64,000 bases of DNA, taken from Pseudarthrobacter equi (GTDB lineage: Bacteria; Actinomycetota; Actinomycetes; Actinomycetales; Micrococcaceae). The DNA lies in NCBI RefSeq assembly GCF_900105535.1, contig NZ_LT629779.1:2852001-2916000 (forward strand). The letters run 5' to 3'. The position numbers were made by a program, and so were the translations under genes. Positions 27,529 to 36,400 of the stretch are shown here, in pieces. The stretch's first letter is position 1, and each line of letters opens with the position of its first letter. The notes under the pieces are model-generated. The model made no database searches, was not told where the DNA came from, and saw only the letters and a list, made by a program, of their open reading frames with translations.

Positions 27529-28758
27529 ATGCATGCGTCACGGGAACTTTCCGCGCCTTCTGCCCCCGCTCCATGGCAGCGGACCGCCCTGGGAGCGAAC
27601 CTCCTGGCCGCTGACGGCGGGCTTGGCGTCACGATCTTCGAGGAGATGACCAACCTCGCGGTCCAGACCGGGGCGATCAACCTGGGCCAGGGTTTCCCCG
27701 ACGAAGACGGCCCGCAGGAAATCCTCGACGCCGCACGGGACGCCATCGCCGCGGGCGCCAACCAGTACGCGCCCGGTAAAGGTATCCCCCAGTTGCGTGC
27801 CGCGGTGGCCGCACACCAGGAACGTTTCTACGGGCTGACCCCGGATCCTGACACGGAGGTCCTGATCACCACCGGCGCCACCGAGGCCATCGCCGCCTCG
27901 CTGCTGGCATTTACGGGACCCGGAGATGAAGTCCTCACCCTTGAACCGTTCTACGACTCGTACGGCGCAGTGATCGGGTTGTCCGGCGCCACGCATGTCA
28001 CTGCGCCGCTGCTTGCGCCCGATTTCATGCCGGACCTGGCCGCCCTTGAGGCCGCCTTCAGCGAACGGACCCGCGTGGTCCTGCTGAATAATCCGCACAA
28101 CCCCACCGGGGCGGTCTTTCCCCGTGAGGTGCTGCAGAAGATCGTAAACCTGGCGCAAATGCACGACGTTCTGATCATCACCGACGAGGTCTATGAGCAC
28201 CTCACCTTCGGGGTCCGCCATATTCCGGTGGCGTCCCTGCCCGGTGCGGCCGAACGGACCATCACCATCTCCTCCGCCGGGAAGACCTTCTCCCTCACGG
28301 GTTGGAAGATCGGTTGGCTGACAGGGCCCGAAGAGCTGGTGGCCGCCGCGCGGACCGTGAAGCAGTTCCTCACCTACAGCTCAGGCACCCCGTTCCAGCC
28401 CGCCATAGCAGCAGGGCTGGGCCTCCCGGATAGTTTCTACCAGGGAATTGCGGCCTCGCTCGAGCACAAGCGCGACATCCTCAGTGAGGGGCTGCGCGCC
28501 GCCGGCTTCGGCGTCTACACCCCGCAGGGCACCTACTTCGTCAACGTAGACACGGCGCCACTGGGCATCACCGACTCGGTGGACCTCGCGCGGCGACTGC
28601 CCGGGCTGGTAGGGGTGGCTGCCATCCCGGTGCCGGTGTTCTGCCACCCGGAAGGTGCCGAACGCACGCGCAGCCTGCTCCGCTTCGCCTTCTGCAAGAA
28701 AGCGGACGTCCTCGAAGAGGCAGCCGGCCGGCTGGCCACGCTCAGCAGCAGGCTCTGA
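27529..28758 (+). CDS. PLP-dependent aminotransferase, class I
   Basis: A 409-residue fold-type I aminotransferase. The N-terminal 'INLGQGFPDEDGPQEILDAA' resembles kynurenine/methionine (YbdL, DapC) aminotransferases. 'NNPHNPTGAVFPREVLQKI' holds the PLP-ring Asn, 'ITDEVYEHLTF' the pyridine-binding Asp and Tyr, and 'SSAGKTFSLTGWKIGWLTG' the Schiff-base Lys. 'LLRFAFCKKADVLEEA' near the end has the carboxylate-binding Arg. I chose the ATG at 27529 because it gives the right N-terminus without overlapping coaD. It overlaps the next gene by one base. The substrate cannot be set from sequence. Confidence 0.85.
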   Translation: MHASRELSAPSAPAPWQRTALGANLLAADGGLGVTIFEEMTNLAVQTGAINLGQGFPDEDGPQEILDAARDAIAAGANQYAPGKGIPQLRAAVAAHQERFYGLTPDPDTEVLITTGATEAIAASLLAFTGPGDEVLTLEPFYDSYGAVIGLSGATHVTAPLLAPDFMPDLAALEAAFSERTRVVLLNNPHNPTGAVFPREVLQKIVNLAQMHDVLIITDEVYEHLTFGVRHIPVASLPGAAERTITISSAGKTFSLTGWKIGWLTGPEELVAAARTVKQFLTYSSGTPFQPAIAAGLGLPDSFYQGIAASLEHKRDILSEGLRAAGFGVYTPQGTYFVNVDTAPLGITDSVDLARRLPGLVGVAAIPVPVFCHPEGAERTRSLLRFAFCKKADVLEEAAGRLATLSSRL

Positions 28759-29546
28759 TGGCGGCCGGCAACCCCGGGCACGCCTCCCGGTTCCTCCGCG
28801 CCACCGGCCAGCACGCCACCATCGAGCCGGACGCATTCACCGACGGCAGCTATGTGCTCAGCATCGGCGGGGCAGAGCAGTCGCACGTGAACCTGTCCCA
28901 CCCCGAAGACATCTTCTACGAGTACCTTCGCCGGATCGGCCACCTGGTTGACCTGGCCGCCCCCACCGGAGCGCCAGTCCGTGCGCTGCACCTGGGAGCG
29001 GGCGCGCTGACCCTGGCCCGCTACATCCAGGCCACCCGCCCCGGCTCCAAGCAGTACGCGGTGGAGCTGGAACGCGAGCTGCTGGATTTCGTCCTGCGGG
29101 AACTGCCCCTGCCTGAGGGAACGGACCTGCACGCCATCATCGGCGACGCCCGGCAGGCACTCGGTGACCTTGACCCGGAGCTCACGTTCGACGTCGTCAT
29201 CCTGGACATCTTCTCCGGGCCGGAAGCGCCGGAGCACATCGCCTGCGCCGGCTTTTACAGCGAAGTCCGGGCGAAGCTGGGACCCTCGGGGCTGCTGGTG
29301 GTCAATGTGGGGGACGAGCCCGCGCTCACCCTGGTCCGAAGCCAGGTGGCCGCGCTGCGCGAGACCATGGCGGACGTTGCGGCCTTCGCCGAAACCGGCA
29401 TGTTCGAGGGCCGGTACCCGGGCAACATCATCCTGGCCGGAACCCAGGGGGCCTGGCCGCAGGACTGGACCGCCCAGCTCACTGCCCGGGGTCCGCACCC
29501 GGCGGGCGTGCTGGCGGGAGTGGACCTGGACCGCCTCGCCCCGTAG
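28758..29546 (+). CDS. Spermidine-synthase-like protein
   Basis: A 262-residue Rossmann-fold protein of the polyamine-synthase/methyltransferase superfamily. Visible features are 'VRALHLGAGALTLARYIQ' (glycine-rich cofactor loop), 'YAVELERELLDFVLRELPL' (acidic end of strand 2), 'IIGDARQALGDL' and 'DVVILDIFSGPEAPEHI'. The catalytic Asp/Tyr pattern of true spermidine synthases is not clearly complete, so aminopropyl transfer is uncertain and methyl transfer is possible. Its start codon overlaps the aminotransferase stop by one base, so the two are coupled and may act in one pathway. Confidence 0.74.
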   Translation: MAAGNPGHASRFLRATGQHATIEPDAFTDGSYVLSIGGAEQSHVNLSHPEDIFYEYLRRIGHLVDLAAPTGAPVRALHLGAGALTLARYIQATRPGSKQYAVELERELLDFVLRELPLPEGTDLHAIIGDARQALGDLDPELTFDVVILDIFSGPEAPEHIACAGFYSEVRAKLGPSGLLVVNVGDEPALTLVRSQVAALRETMADVAAFAETGMFEGRYPGNIILAGTQGAWPQDWTAQLTARGPHPAGVLAGVDLDRLAP

Positions 29547-29586
29547 CCGCCCGGCCCCTCAGCGTCATCCGGGCCGAATGAGGCTG

Positions 29587-30201
29587 CTAGGACTCCGCAG
29601 CGGCCGGTAGGTCATCGCTTTCAATGGCGTCCGGCACGTAGGGCTCAACGAACCAGAGCCGGGTTTCGCCGTACTTCTTCTCGGCGAACCGTTCCAGTTC
29701 GGCGGGCCAGTCAGGTTCGGGCGAGCGGGAGGACCGTTCCACGACGACGACGGCGGACGGAGCCAGGTGCGCTGCGAGTTTCCGCACTACAGCGGCGAGC
29801 GCCACTTCGTCGAGCGGGTATGGCGGGTCCAGGAATACCAGGTCCCACGCCGCCGACTCCGCGGCACGGTCCAGGAAAGGCTCCACCTTGGACCGGTGGA
29901 CGGTTACTGCCTTGCGGCCCATAACGCCGTTGATCAGGTCCGCGTTGCGCTGGCAAACCGCGCTTGCCTTGGCATCCGACTCGACAAGGTCCACGCTGCC
30001 GGCTCCCCGGCTGCCGCTCTCAACCCCCAGCGCACCGGACCCGGCGTAGAGATCCAGTACGCGGGCTCCGGCGATGACATCGAAGGCATCCAGGCGGGAG
30101 AAGAGTGCCTCCTTGACGCGGTCGGTGGTGGGGCGGGTCAGTGAGCCCGGGACGGAGGACAGCGGGGTGCCGCCGGCCGCCCCTGCGATGATCCGGCTCA
30201 T
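29587..30201 (-). CDS. rsmD: 16S rRNA (guanine-966-N2)-methyltransferase
   Basis: RsmD methylates G966 of 16S rRNA near the P site. The 204-residue protein starts 'MSRIIAGAAGGTPLSSVPG' and has the SAM-binding 'VLDLYAGSGALGVESGSRG' and the amino-methylase catalytic motif DPPY in 'DLVFLDPPYPLDEVAL'. The usual RsmD N-terminal 'TRPTTDRVKEALFSRL' is present. It follows recG by 51 bases on the same strand and is convergent with the spermidine-synthase-like gene. Confidence 0.95.
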   Translation of the reverse strand: MSRIIAGAAGGTPLSSVPGSLTRPTTDRVKEALFSRLDAFDVIAGARVLDLYAGSGALGVESGSRGAGSVDLVESDAKASAVCQRNADLINGVMGRKAVTVHRSKVEPFLDRAAESAAWDLVFLDPPYPLDEVALAAVVRKLAAHLAPSAVVVVERSSRSPEPDWPAELERFAEKKYGETRLWFVEPYVPDAIESDDLPAAAES

Positions 30202-30252
30202 GCGGGCACCCGCTGTCCGGCCGCGGTCCTGCTGCTTCCGGCAGGGTCCTTG

Positions 30253-32526
30253 CTAACCGCGTTCAAGGAACGCCTCCTTCTCGGGGTTGAGGTATCTGTC
30301 GATGGCATCCGCCAGCTCAGGGTGGGCAGCGAGGGACGGATCGCCGGTGACGATTTCCTGGGCGTCGGACCGGGCCTGGGCAATGATGTCTTCGTGCTCC
30401 AGGACGCGGAGGAGCCTGAGCGTGGACCGCCCGCCGGACTGGGAGGCGCCCAGGATGTCGCCCTCCCGGCGCAGCTTGAGGTCCTCCTGGGACAGGACGA
30501 AACCGTCGGTTGTGGCCGCCACCGCCTCAAGCCGCCGCCGGCTGGGATGCCCGCGTTCCAGCGAGGTGACCAGGAGGCAGGTCCCGGGAAGCCCACCCCG
30601 GCCCACCCGTCCCCGAAGCTGGTGCAACTGGGAGATGCCGAACCGGTCGGCGTCCAGGATGACCATCATCGTTGCGTTATGGACGTCCACGCCCACCTCG
30701 ATCACGGTGGTGGAAACGAGCAGTTTAACGGAGTTGGCCGCGAAGCCTGCCATAGTGGCCGACTTGAGGTCCGGGTCCTGGCGTCCATGCAGCGGGGCCA
30801 CGGACACGCCGGCGATGGATGGTTCGTCCTGCAACTGCTCGACGACGGCTGTCACGGAGGCAAGTTCCCGCCCGTTCTCCTCGAGGTCGGCGGCGGCCGG
30901 CTCCGCTTCGCCCGGGCTGAAGTCGCCGTCGTCGTCGTTGCCGATCTTGGGGCAGACAACGTAGACCTGGTGGCCGGCATCAATTTCCTCGCGGGCGCGG
31001 GCCCAGATCCGCCCGGCCCAGCCCGGGTTCTCTGCCAGGCCGACCAGATGGGTGGAAATGGGGGCACGGCCCTTGGGAAGTTCGTCCAGGGTGGAGGTTT
31101 CAAGGTCGCCAAAGACGGTCATGGCCACGGTGCGCGGGATGGGTGTAGCGGTCATCACCAACAGGTGCGGAGGTTTCCTGGCCTTCGCCCGCAGGGCATC
31201 GCGCTGCTCCACGCCAAAGCGGTGCTGCTCGTCCACCACGATCAGTCCCAGATCGTAGAAGGACACGTTGTCACTCAACAATGCGTGGGTACCAATGACG
31301 ATCCCCGCTGTCCCTGACGCGGCGTCCAGCATGGCCTGCCTGCGGGCCGCGGTAGGCATGGAACCCGTCAGCAGGGTGACCTGCACCGCTTCCCCGTCCG
31401 TGCCGCCGAATGCGCCGAGCAATCCATCCCTGGACAACGGGCCGAGGGTCCGGCGGATGGATTCGAAGTGCTGGGCGGCGAGGACTTCCGTTGGAGCCAA
31501 CAGGGCGGCCTGGCCTCCGGCGTCCACCACCTGCAGCATGGCCCGCAGCGCCACGACGGTTTTACCCGAACCCACTTCACCCTGCAGCAAGCGGTTCATG
31601 GGGTGGTCAGCGGCGAGCCCGGCCGCCAAGGTCTTACCGACGGCGGCCTGGCCGTCGGTAAGCGTGAAGGAAAGGTTGCGGTCGAATGCAGCCAGCAGGC
31701 CGTCCCGGACCGGTCGCCTGGCCGTCGCTTCCTCAGCGGCCAGCTGGGACCGCCGCCTGGCCAGGGCGGACTGCAGCACCAGCGCCTCCTGGTAGCGGAA
31801 CCGGTGGCGTGCGCGTTGCCAGTCCACGGCGGTTTCCGGCTCATGGATCAGGCGGTAAGCCTCCGCGAGCGGCAGGAATTCCTCCCGCGCGGAGACGGTC
31901 TCCGGAACGGGATCCGGAAGGGCGTCCAGGTCCACCGTTTCGAGCAGGGTGGCGATGACCTGCTGGATCTTCCAGCTGGGCAGCTTTGACGTGGCCGGGT
32001 ACACGGGAATGGGCATGGCAGCGAGTTTCTCCGGGTCATCGCCGCCGGCCGTGAAGGGGTCCGAATCCAGTACCTGGAAATCAGGGTTGGTCAGGCCGAG
32101 GGACCCCTTGAAACTGGTGACCTTGCCCGAGAACAACGCCCGGCGGCCGGGCTGCAGTTCGCTCTTGGCCCGGAAAGCGTTGAAGAAACTGATTTTCAGG
32201 GTCCCGGGGACCTTGCCGTGGAAATCAGTACCGCCCACCAGCTTCAGGCCGTTCCGGCCGTCATCGTCCGAGATAACGACGTCGGTGATGGTTCCCTTGC
32301 GTGCCTGCATGGAACGGGTATTGCTTGAGAGTACGCGCGCGATGAGGGTTACTTCTTCGTCACGCGGCAGTTCGCTGATGGGCGTCAGTTCGCCGCGCGC
32401 CATGTACCGCCGCGGAAAATAGTTAAGCAGGCCCTCAACCGTGCTGATGTTGAGGTGTTTTTCGATGACCCCCGCTGAACGCTTGCCGATGCGGCGTTCG
32501 AGGGCGAGGCCGGGCTCAGCGTTCAT
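30253..32526 (-). CDS. recG: ATP-dependent DNA helicase RecG
   Basis: RecG remodels stalled replication forks and branch-migrates recombination intermediates. The 757-residue protein has the N-terminal wedge/OB domain ('LNYFPRRYMARGELTPISEL'), Walker A 'GEVGSGKTVVALRAML', helicase motif II 'IVVDEQHRFGVEQR', 'LVMTATPIPRTVAMTVFG', and the C-terminal 'QLRGRVGRGGLPGTCLLV'. An acidic insert ('NDDDGDFSPGEAEPAAAD') lies in the second helicase lobe. The ATG at 32526 overlaps the end of the DAK2 gene by 11 bases; a GTG at 32532 is an alternative start. Confidence 0.96.
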   Translation of the reverse strand: MNAEPGLALERRIGKRSAGVIEKHLNISTVEGLLNYFPRRYMARGELTPISELPRDEEVTLIARVLSSNTRSMQARKGTITDVVISDDDGRNGLKLVGGTDFHGKVPGTLKISFFNAFRAKSELQPGRRALFSGKVTSFKGSLGLTNPDFQVLDSDPFTAGGDDPEKLAAMPIPVYPATSKLPSWKIQQVIATLLETVDLDALPDPVPETVSAREEFLPLAEAYRLIHEPETAVDWQRARHRFRYQEALVLQSALARRRSQLAAEEATARRPVRDGLLAAFDRNLSFTLTDGQAAVGKTLAAGLAADHPMNRLLQGEVGSGKTVVALRAMLQVVDAGGQAALLAPTEVLAAQHFESIRRTLGPLSRDGLLGAFGGTDGEAVQVTLLTGSMPTAARRQAMLDAASGTAGIVIGTHALLSDNVSFYDLGLIVVDEQHRFGVEQRDALRAKARKPPHLLVMTATPIPRTVAMTVFGDLETSTLDELPKGRAPISTHLVGLAENPGWAGRIWARAREEIDAGHQVYVVCPKIGNDDDGDFSPGEAEPAAADLEENGRELASVTAVVEQLQDEPSIAGVSVAPLHGRQDPDLKSATMAGFAANSVKLLVSTTVIEVGVDVHNATMMVILDADRFGISQLHQLRGRVGRGGLPGTCLLVTSLERGHPSRRRLEAVAATTDGFVLSQEDLKLRREGDILGASQSGGRSTLRLLRVLEHEDIIAQARSDAQEIVTGDPSLAAHPELADAIDRYLNPEKEAFLERG

Positions 32527-33508
32527 GCCCACCGGAGTCCACTGCCTCCTGGAGCGCCTGGCTCCGGTGGCCGGACGTGTCAGACAGGGCGCTGATGGAC
32601 ATGTCGGTGGGCGTCCCCAGGGTGCGGATCAATTCCACGGCGGGCCCCGGCGTGGGGACGTGCACGTGGACCCGCCACCGGTAGGTGCCATCGCCGGCTT
32701 CCCCACCGCCCAGCTGGCTCATGATGACAGAGTCGCCCAGCTCGTCCAGGTGCTGACGGAGCGTGGCTGCGTCCAGGGGCGAAAGGCTGATGGTGCACAT
32801 GACCTCCACGCCTTCGTCCACCGGCATGCTGGAGTGGATGTGGGGGTCCTGGACGCTGTAGCCGTGAAGGTCATCGAGCAGCGTACCCTGCAGCTCCTCC
32901 CCCAGCACCACGGAACGGAGGCAGTCCAGGATTAGCAGCAGCCCCACGCCACCGGCATCCACCACCTTGGCTGCCTGCAGGGCATCGAGCTGGTCCTCCG
33001 TGGAGACGACGGCGGCCAATGCCGCGGCCACCGCGGCGTCCAGCGTCACTCCGAGGGCGTGGTTACTGTCGTCTCCGGGGTGCAGGGCGTCGATCTCTCC
33101 GGCCGCCAGGGACGCGGCTTCCATCACAGAAAGCATGGTGCCGGGCACGGGATCGCTCAAAGCGGTCCAGGCGCGGATCTGGGCCCGGTGCAGGGCTGTT
33201 GCCAGCAGGGCCGAACTGAGGCGCTGCTGCCCCGCCAGGGGTTCCGCCGCCGCGCAAAGGAAGACGGAGAACAGCGTCCCGGAGTTGCCCCGGGCTTTTT
33301 CCAGGGCTGCCTGGCCCGCGTGGGTCAGGACGGCGCCGACGTCCATGACTGACGGGTCCAGCGCGTCCAGGGCATCGGAGGCGGCCCGGACCGTGAGGTA
33401 GAGGTTGGTGCCGGTGTCGCCGTCCGCGACAGGGAAGATATTAATGGCGTTGAGGCGGTCACTGTGGTTGCCCAGCGCGGTTTCCGCTTTGTTGAGCCAC
33501 CGCCTCAT
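32516..33508 (-). CDS. DAK2-domain protein (DhaL/FakA N-terminal-like)
   Basis: A 330-residue protein with a DAK2 kinase domain at its N-terminus: 'LNAINIFPVADGDTGTNLYL' holds the acidic Mg-ATP ligands, and 'EKARGNSGTLFSVFL' and 'AKVVDAGGVGLLLILDCL' are further domain signatures. Full FakA (fatty acid kinase) proteins run to about 550 residues; this one has the kinase domain and only part of the following region, so the substrate is uncertain. The start is probably the ATG at 33508; a TTG at 33541 overlapping thiL is possible. It lies between thiL and recG on one strand and probably shares their transcript. Confidence 0.82.
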   Translation of the reverse strand: MRRWLNKAETALGNHSDRLNAINIFPVADGDTGTNLYLTVRAASDALDALDPSVMDVGAVLTHAGQAALEKARGNSGTLFSVFLCAAAEPLAGQQRLSSALLATALHRAQIRAWTALSDPVPGTMLSVMEAASLAAGEIDALHPGDDSNHALGVTLDAAVAAALAAVVSTEDQLDALQAAKVVDAGGVGLLLILDCLRSVVLGEELQGTLLDDLHGYSVQDPHIHSSMPVDEGVEVMCTISLSPLDAATLRQHLDELGDSVIMSQLGGGEAGDGTYRWRVHVHVPTPGPAVELIRTLGTPTDMSISALSDTSGHRSQALQEAVDSGGHER

Positions 33509-33530
33509 AGCCTGGGCATTGGCGGCGATC

Positions 33531-34559
33531 TTAGTCTGCAAAGTGGTCCCATCCCCCGGTGTCCGCGGCCCGGCCCGCAATCGTCACGCGCGGACCTTCG
33601 TCGATTCCCAGTGCTTGTACCGAGCCTATCGCAGTGAATCCGGGAGGAAGCTGAACGTCCGGCGGGAAGGTGGCGAGCAATCCATGGTCCTCGCCCCCAC
33701 CCAGCAACCACGTCCCTGCATCCGTATGCAGCAGGTCCGCGGCAGGTTCCAGGGCAGCGGCCAGCAGGTCCAGGCTGTCAGGATCAAGGTCTACGCAGAC
33801 GCTGCTGGCCAGTGCGATCCGGTTTCCATCCCGCAGCAGGCCATCCGAGACGTCCAGCATTGCGGTGGCACCTGCCGCCCGTGCCGCAGGCCCGGCGGCG
33901 AGCGGCGGTACTGGACGGCATTGGAGGTCCACCAGGCTGCGCTGCTGCGGATCCAGCCGTCCTACCTGGACCGGGGACTCCAGGAGGGCCAGGCCCGCAG
34001 CGGCGCGGCCCGCCGTACCTGCCAGGGCAAGGACGTCCCCTGGCCTGGCGCCCGAGCGGAGGACCGGCTGCCCGCCGTCGAGCGTGCCGAGCACTGCCAC
34101 GGTCACGGATATCTCCCGGCCCCGGCCAAGGTCGCCGCCTGCCACCGAACAGCCCGACGCTCCCAGTTCCCGGATCCCGGCGGTGAGGCCGTCGGCCAGT
34201 TGCTCCACCCAGGCAACAGGAGTGTCCGGCGGCAACGTGAGGCTTACCACCATGGAAGTGGCCCGGGCACCCATGGCGTTGATGTCGCTGAGGTTCTGGG
34301 CCGCAGCCTTCCAGCCGACGTCAAACCCCGTGGTGCAGTATCCGTTGGGCCAGGTGAGGCGGAAGTCCTGGTCCTGCACCTGGGTGTCGATGCTGATGAC
34401 CGTCCTGGCGTCAGGTGCGCTGATGATGGCGGCGTCGTCGCCGGGGCCGAGGAGGGTGGCGGCGGAATGCCCTGCGTCCATCGCCAGGCGGGGAAAGATC
34501 CGTGCCAGCAGCTCGGCCTCGGAGAGGGCGGCAACCACCGGAGAATCTGCTTCAGTCAT
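33531..34559 (-). CDS. thiL: Thiamine-monophosphate kinase
   Basis: ThiL phosphorylates thiamine monophosphate to thiamine diphosphate, the active cofactor. The 342-residue protein shows the PurM/ThiL fold: 'LLGPGDDAAIISAPDARTVI' (ATP-binding Asp cluster), 'DVGWKAAAQNLSDINAMGA' (first Mg-binding Asp segment), 'GASGCSVAGGDLGRGREISV' and 'AMLDVSDGLLRDGNRIA'. The ATG at 34559 is chosen; a GTG at 34574 would add five residues. The thiC gene about 25 kb away serves the same pathway, so thiamine genes are dispersed here. Confidence 0.95.
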   Translation of the reverse strand: MTEADSPVVAALSEAELLARIFPRLAMDAGHSAATLLGPGDDAAIISAPDARTVISIDTQVQDQDFRLTWPNGYCTTGFDVGWKAAAQNLSDINAMGARATSMVVSLTLPPDTPVAWVEQLADGLTAGIRELGASGCSVAGGDLGRGREISVTVAVLGTLDGGQPVLRSGARPGDVLALAGTAGRAAAGLALLESPVQVGRLDPQQRSLVDLQCRPVPPLAAGPAARAAGATAMLDVSDGLLRDGNRIALASSVCVDLDPDSLDLLAAALEPAADLLHTDAGTWLLGGGEDHGLLATFPPDVQLPPGFTAIGSVQALGIDEGPRVTIAGRAADTGGWDHFAD

Positions 34560-34706
34560 AGGCTTTTCAGGCACCCCACTACGCTACAGCGCGGCACTGA
34601 CATTCCAGGAAGGGCAGGTGGTGGCCGGAGCTTGGGTGAGCTGCCGGCTGTTCCGGAAAGGTGGGGGGATGTCCGGAACACTCCGTTCCGGCGATAGGCT
34701 TGGACC

Positions 34707-35210
34707 ATGCCCCGCCCCCACCTGTCCCTGCCCCGCCGTGCTGCCCGGACGGTGCTCATTGGGGCCATGGTTGCCCTCCCGCTGGCAGGCTGTTCTCCCG
34801 CCGTCGACGTTGCCCCCGCCCAGGACGCCGCCAACCCAGCCTGCGCGCCGATGATGGTAGCCCTCCCGGACACCATTGGTGAGGCGAAGCGGCGGCAGAC
34901 CAACAGCCAGGCCACCGCGGCCTGGGGCGATCCGTCGCTGGTGATCCTGCGCTGCGGCGTGAACGTTCCTGGCCCCACCACGGACCGCTGCGTCACCGTC
35001 AACGGCATTGACTGGGTCATCAAAGAGGGCGATCCGGTGTGGACGCTCACCACCTATGGCCGCGAACCCGCCACCGAAATCCTGATGGATCCGGACAAGA
35101 TCAGCTCAGCTACGGTGCTGGCCGACCTCGCCACGGCGGCAGGCAAGGTGCCTGCCGGCCGCAACTGCGTGGGCCAGCAGGAACTGCAGGACCTGCCCCA
35201 GAGCCAGTAG
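34707..35210 (+). CDS. DUF3515 family lipoprotein
   Basis: A 167-residue exported protein. A basic N-terminus (residues 1-14) and hydrophobic segment are followed by the lipobox 'LPLAGC' (Cys28), so it should be lipid-anchored on the outer membrane face. The mature part contains 'RQTNSQATAAWGDPSLVILR' and 'CVTVNGIDWVIKEGDPVW', matching the actinobacterial DUF3515 family, whose role is unknown. Several Cys residues (in 'NPACAP', 'ILRCGV', 'DRCVTV', 'RNCVGQ') could form disulfides. The gene is usually found between thiL and ddl in actinobacteria, as here. Confidence 0.85.
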   Translation: MPRPHLSLPRRAARTVLIGAMVALPLAGCSPAVDVAPAQDAANPACAPMMVALPDTIGEAKRRQTNSQATAAWGDPSLVILRCGVNVPGPTTDRCVTVNGIDWVIKEGDPVWTLTTYGREPATEILMDPDKISSATVLADLATAAGKVPAGRNCVGQQELQDLPQSQ

Positions 35211-35249
35211 GCAGGTTTCGGCACGCCCAGCCTCCAGGAAAAGCGCAGG

Positions 35250-36398
35250 TCAGCGCAGTCCGGTCTTCCGGTTCAGGGCCAGGTGGATCAGTTCGTCGAT
35301 CAGATCGGCATAGCCGAGGCCGGACGCAGCCCACATCTGCGGGTACATGCTCTTGGGCGTGAACCCGGGCATGGTGTTGATCTCGTTGATGATCAGGTCG
35401 CCGTCAGGCGTGTAGAAGAAGTCAACGCGGCTCAGGCCTTCGGCGCCGACAGCATCGAACGCTGCGGCGGCGAGGTCGCGCACCCTGGCGATGGCTTCAT
35501 CGGGAATGTCTGCCGGGCAACTCAGCGACGCGGCGTCGTCCTCGACGTACTTGGCGTTGAAGTCGTAGAACTCGTGGCCGCCGCCGGCCACGGAAATCTC
35601 GCCGGGCATGGAGGTCCGGGGCGCATCGGTTCCACGGCCCTCCAGCACGGCACACTCGATTTCCCGGCCGACGATGCCGGCCTCGATGACCAGTTTGAGG
35701 TCGTGCCGGCGCGCTTCCTCGATGGCTGCATCCAGCCCTTCCAGCGAGTCGACTTTGGAGATACCCATGGAGGAACCAGCCCGTGCAGGCTTGACGAACA
35801 CGGGGAATCCCAGCCGGTCGACCTGCTTCCGGACAGCCTCGGGGTCCTTCTGCCATTGCCTGTCGGTAACGGCGACATAGGGCCCAACATGGAGGCCGGC
35901 TGATTCGAAGACAACCTTCATGAAGTGCTTGTCCATGCCCACGGCGGAAGCCAGGACCCCGGCGCCGACGTAGCGGGTATCCGAGAGTTCCAGGAGCCCC
36001 TGGATGGTTCCGTCTTCACCAAAGGGCCCGTGAAGGAGGGGAAAGACCACGTCCACAGTGCCCAGTTCCTGCGGAACCTCGTTGGGGGCGGCGACGATCA
36101 GCTGGTGCTCTCCACCGATTTCAGCCAACGTGACGGTCTGGTCTGACGGTGCCACCTCAGGCAGCGCCGCGCCGGCAAGGGACCACTGGGCAGTATCACC
36201 GCCGGCCAGTACCCACTGGCCCGATTTGGCGATCCCGATGGGGATGACCTCGTACTTGTCCTTGTTGATGGCGCCGAGTACTCCGGCGGCGGTGACGCAG
36301 CTGACAGCGTGTTCGCTGGACCGGCCGCCGAACAGGACCGCTACCCGCGGTTTCGGAAGCCGGGCCGGCTCCCCTGACGTCAGGTTGTTGTGGGACAT
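35250..36398 (-). CDS. ddl: D-alanine-D-alanine ligase
   Basis: It joins two D-alanines with ATP for the peptidoglycan stem peptide. The 382-residue ATP-grasp protein starts with 'VAVLFGGRSSEHAVSCVTA' (family signature 1), has 'FPLLHGPFGEDGTIQGLLEL', 'FPVFVKPARAGSSMGISKV' (ATP-binding Lys and Ser loop) and ends with 'INEINTMPGFTPKSMYPQMW' (Mg-binding Glu and Asn, substrate loop). Three bases separate it from gpsA, so they are probably co-transcribed as part of the murA-plsC-gpsA-ddl set. Confidence 0.97.
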   Translation of the reverse strand: MSHNNLTSGEPARLPKPRVAVLFGGRSSEHAVSCVTAAGVLGAINKDKYEVIPIGIAKSGQWVLAGGDTAQWSLAGAALPEVAPSDQTVTLAEIGGEHQLIVAAPNEVPQELGTVDVVFPLLHGPFGEDGTIQGLLELSDTRYVGAGVLASAVGMDKHFMKVVFESAGLHVGPYVAVTDRQWQKDPEAVRKQVDRLGFPVFVKPARAGSSMGISKVDSLEGLDAAIEEARRHDLKLVIEAGIVGREIECAVLEGRGTDAPRTSMPGEISVAGGGHEFYDFNAKYVEDDAASLSCPADIPDEAIARVRDLAAAAFDAVGAEGLSRVDFFYTPDGDLIINEINTMPGFTPKSMYPQMWAASGLGYADLIDELIHLALNRKTGLR

Positions 36399-36400
36399 CG

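Noticed and set aside
33509..33580. Longer start of the DAK2 protein within thiL
   Set aside because: The extra N-terminus is unlike the family and overlaps thiL by up to 50 bases; the ATG at 33508 is adequate.
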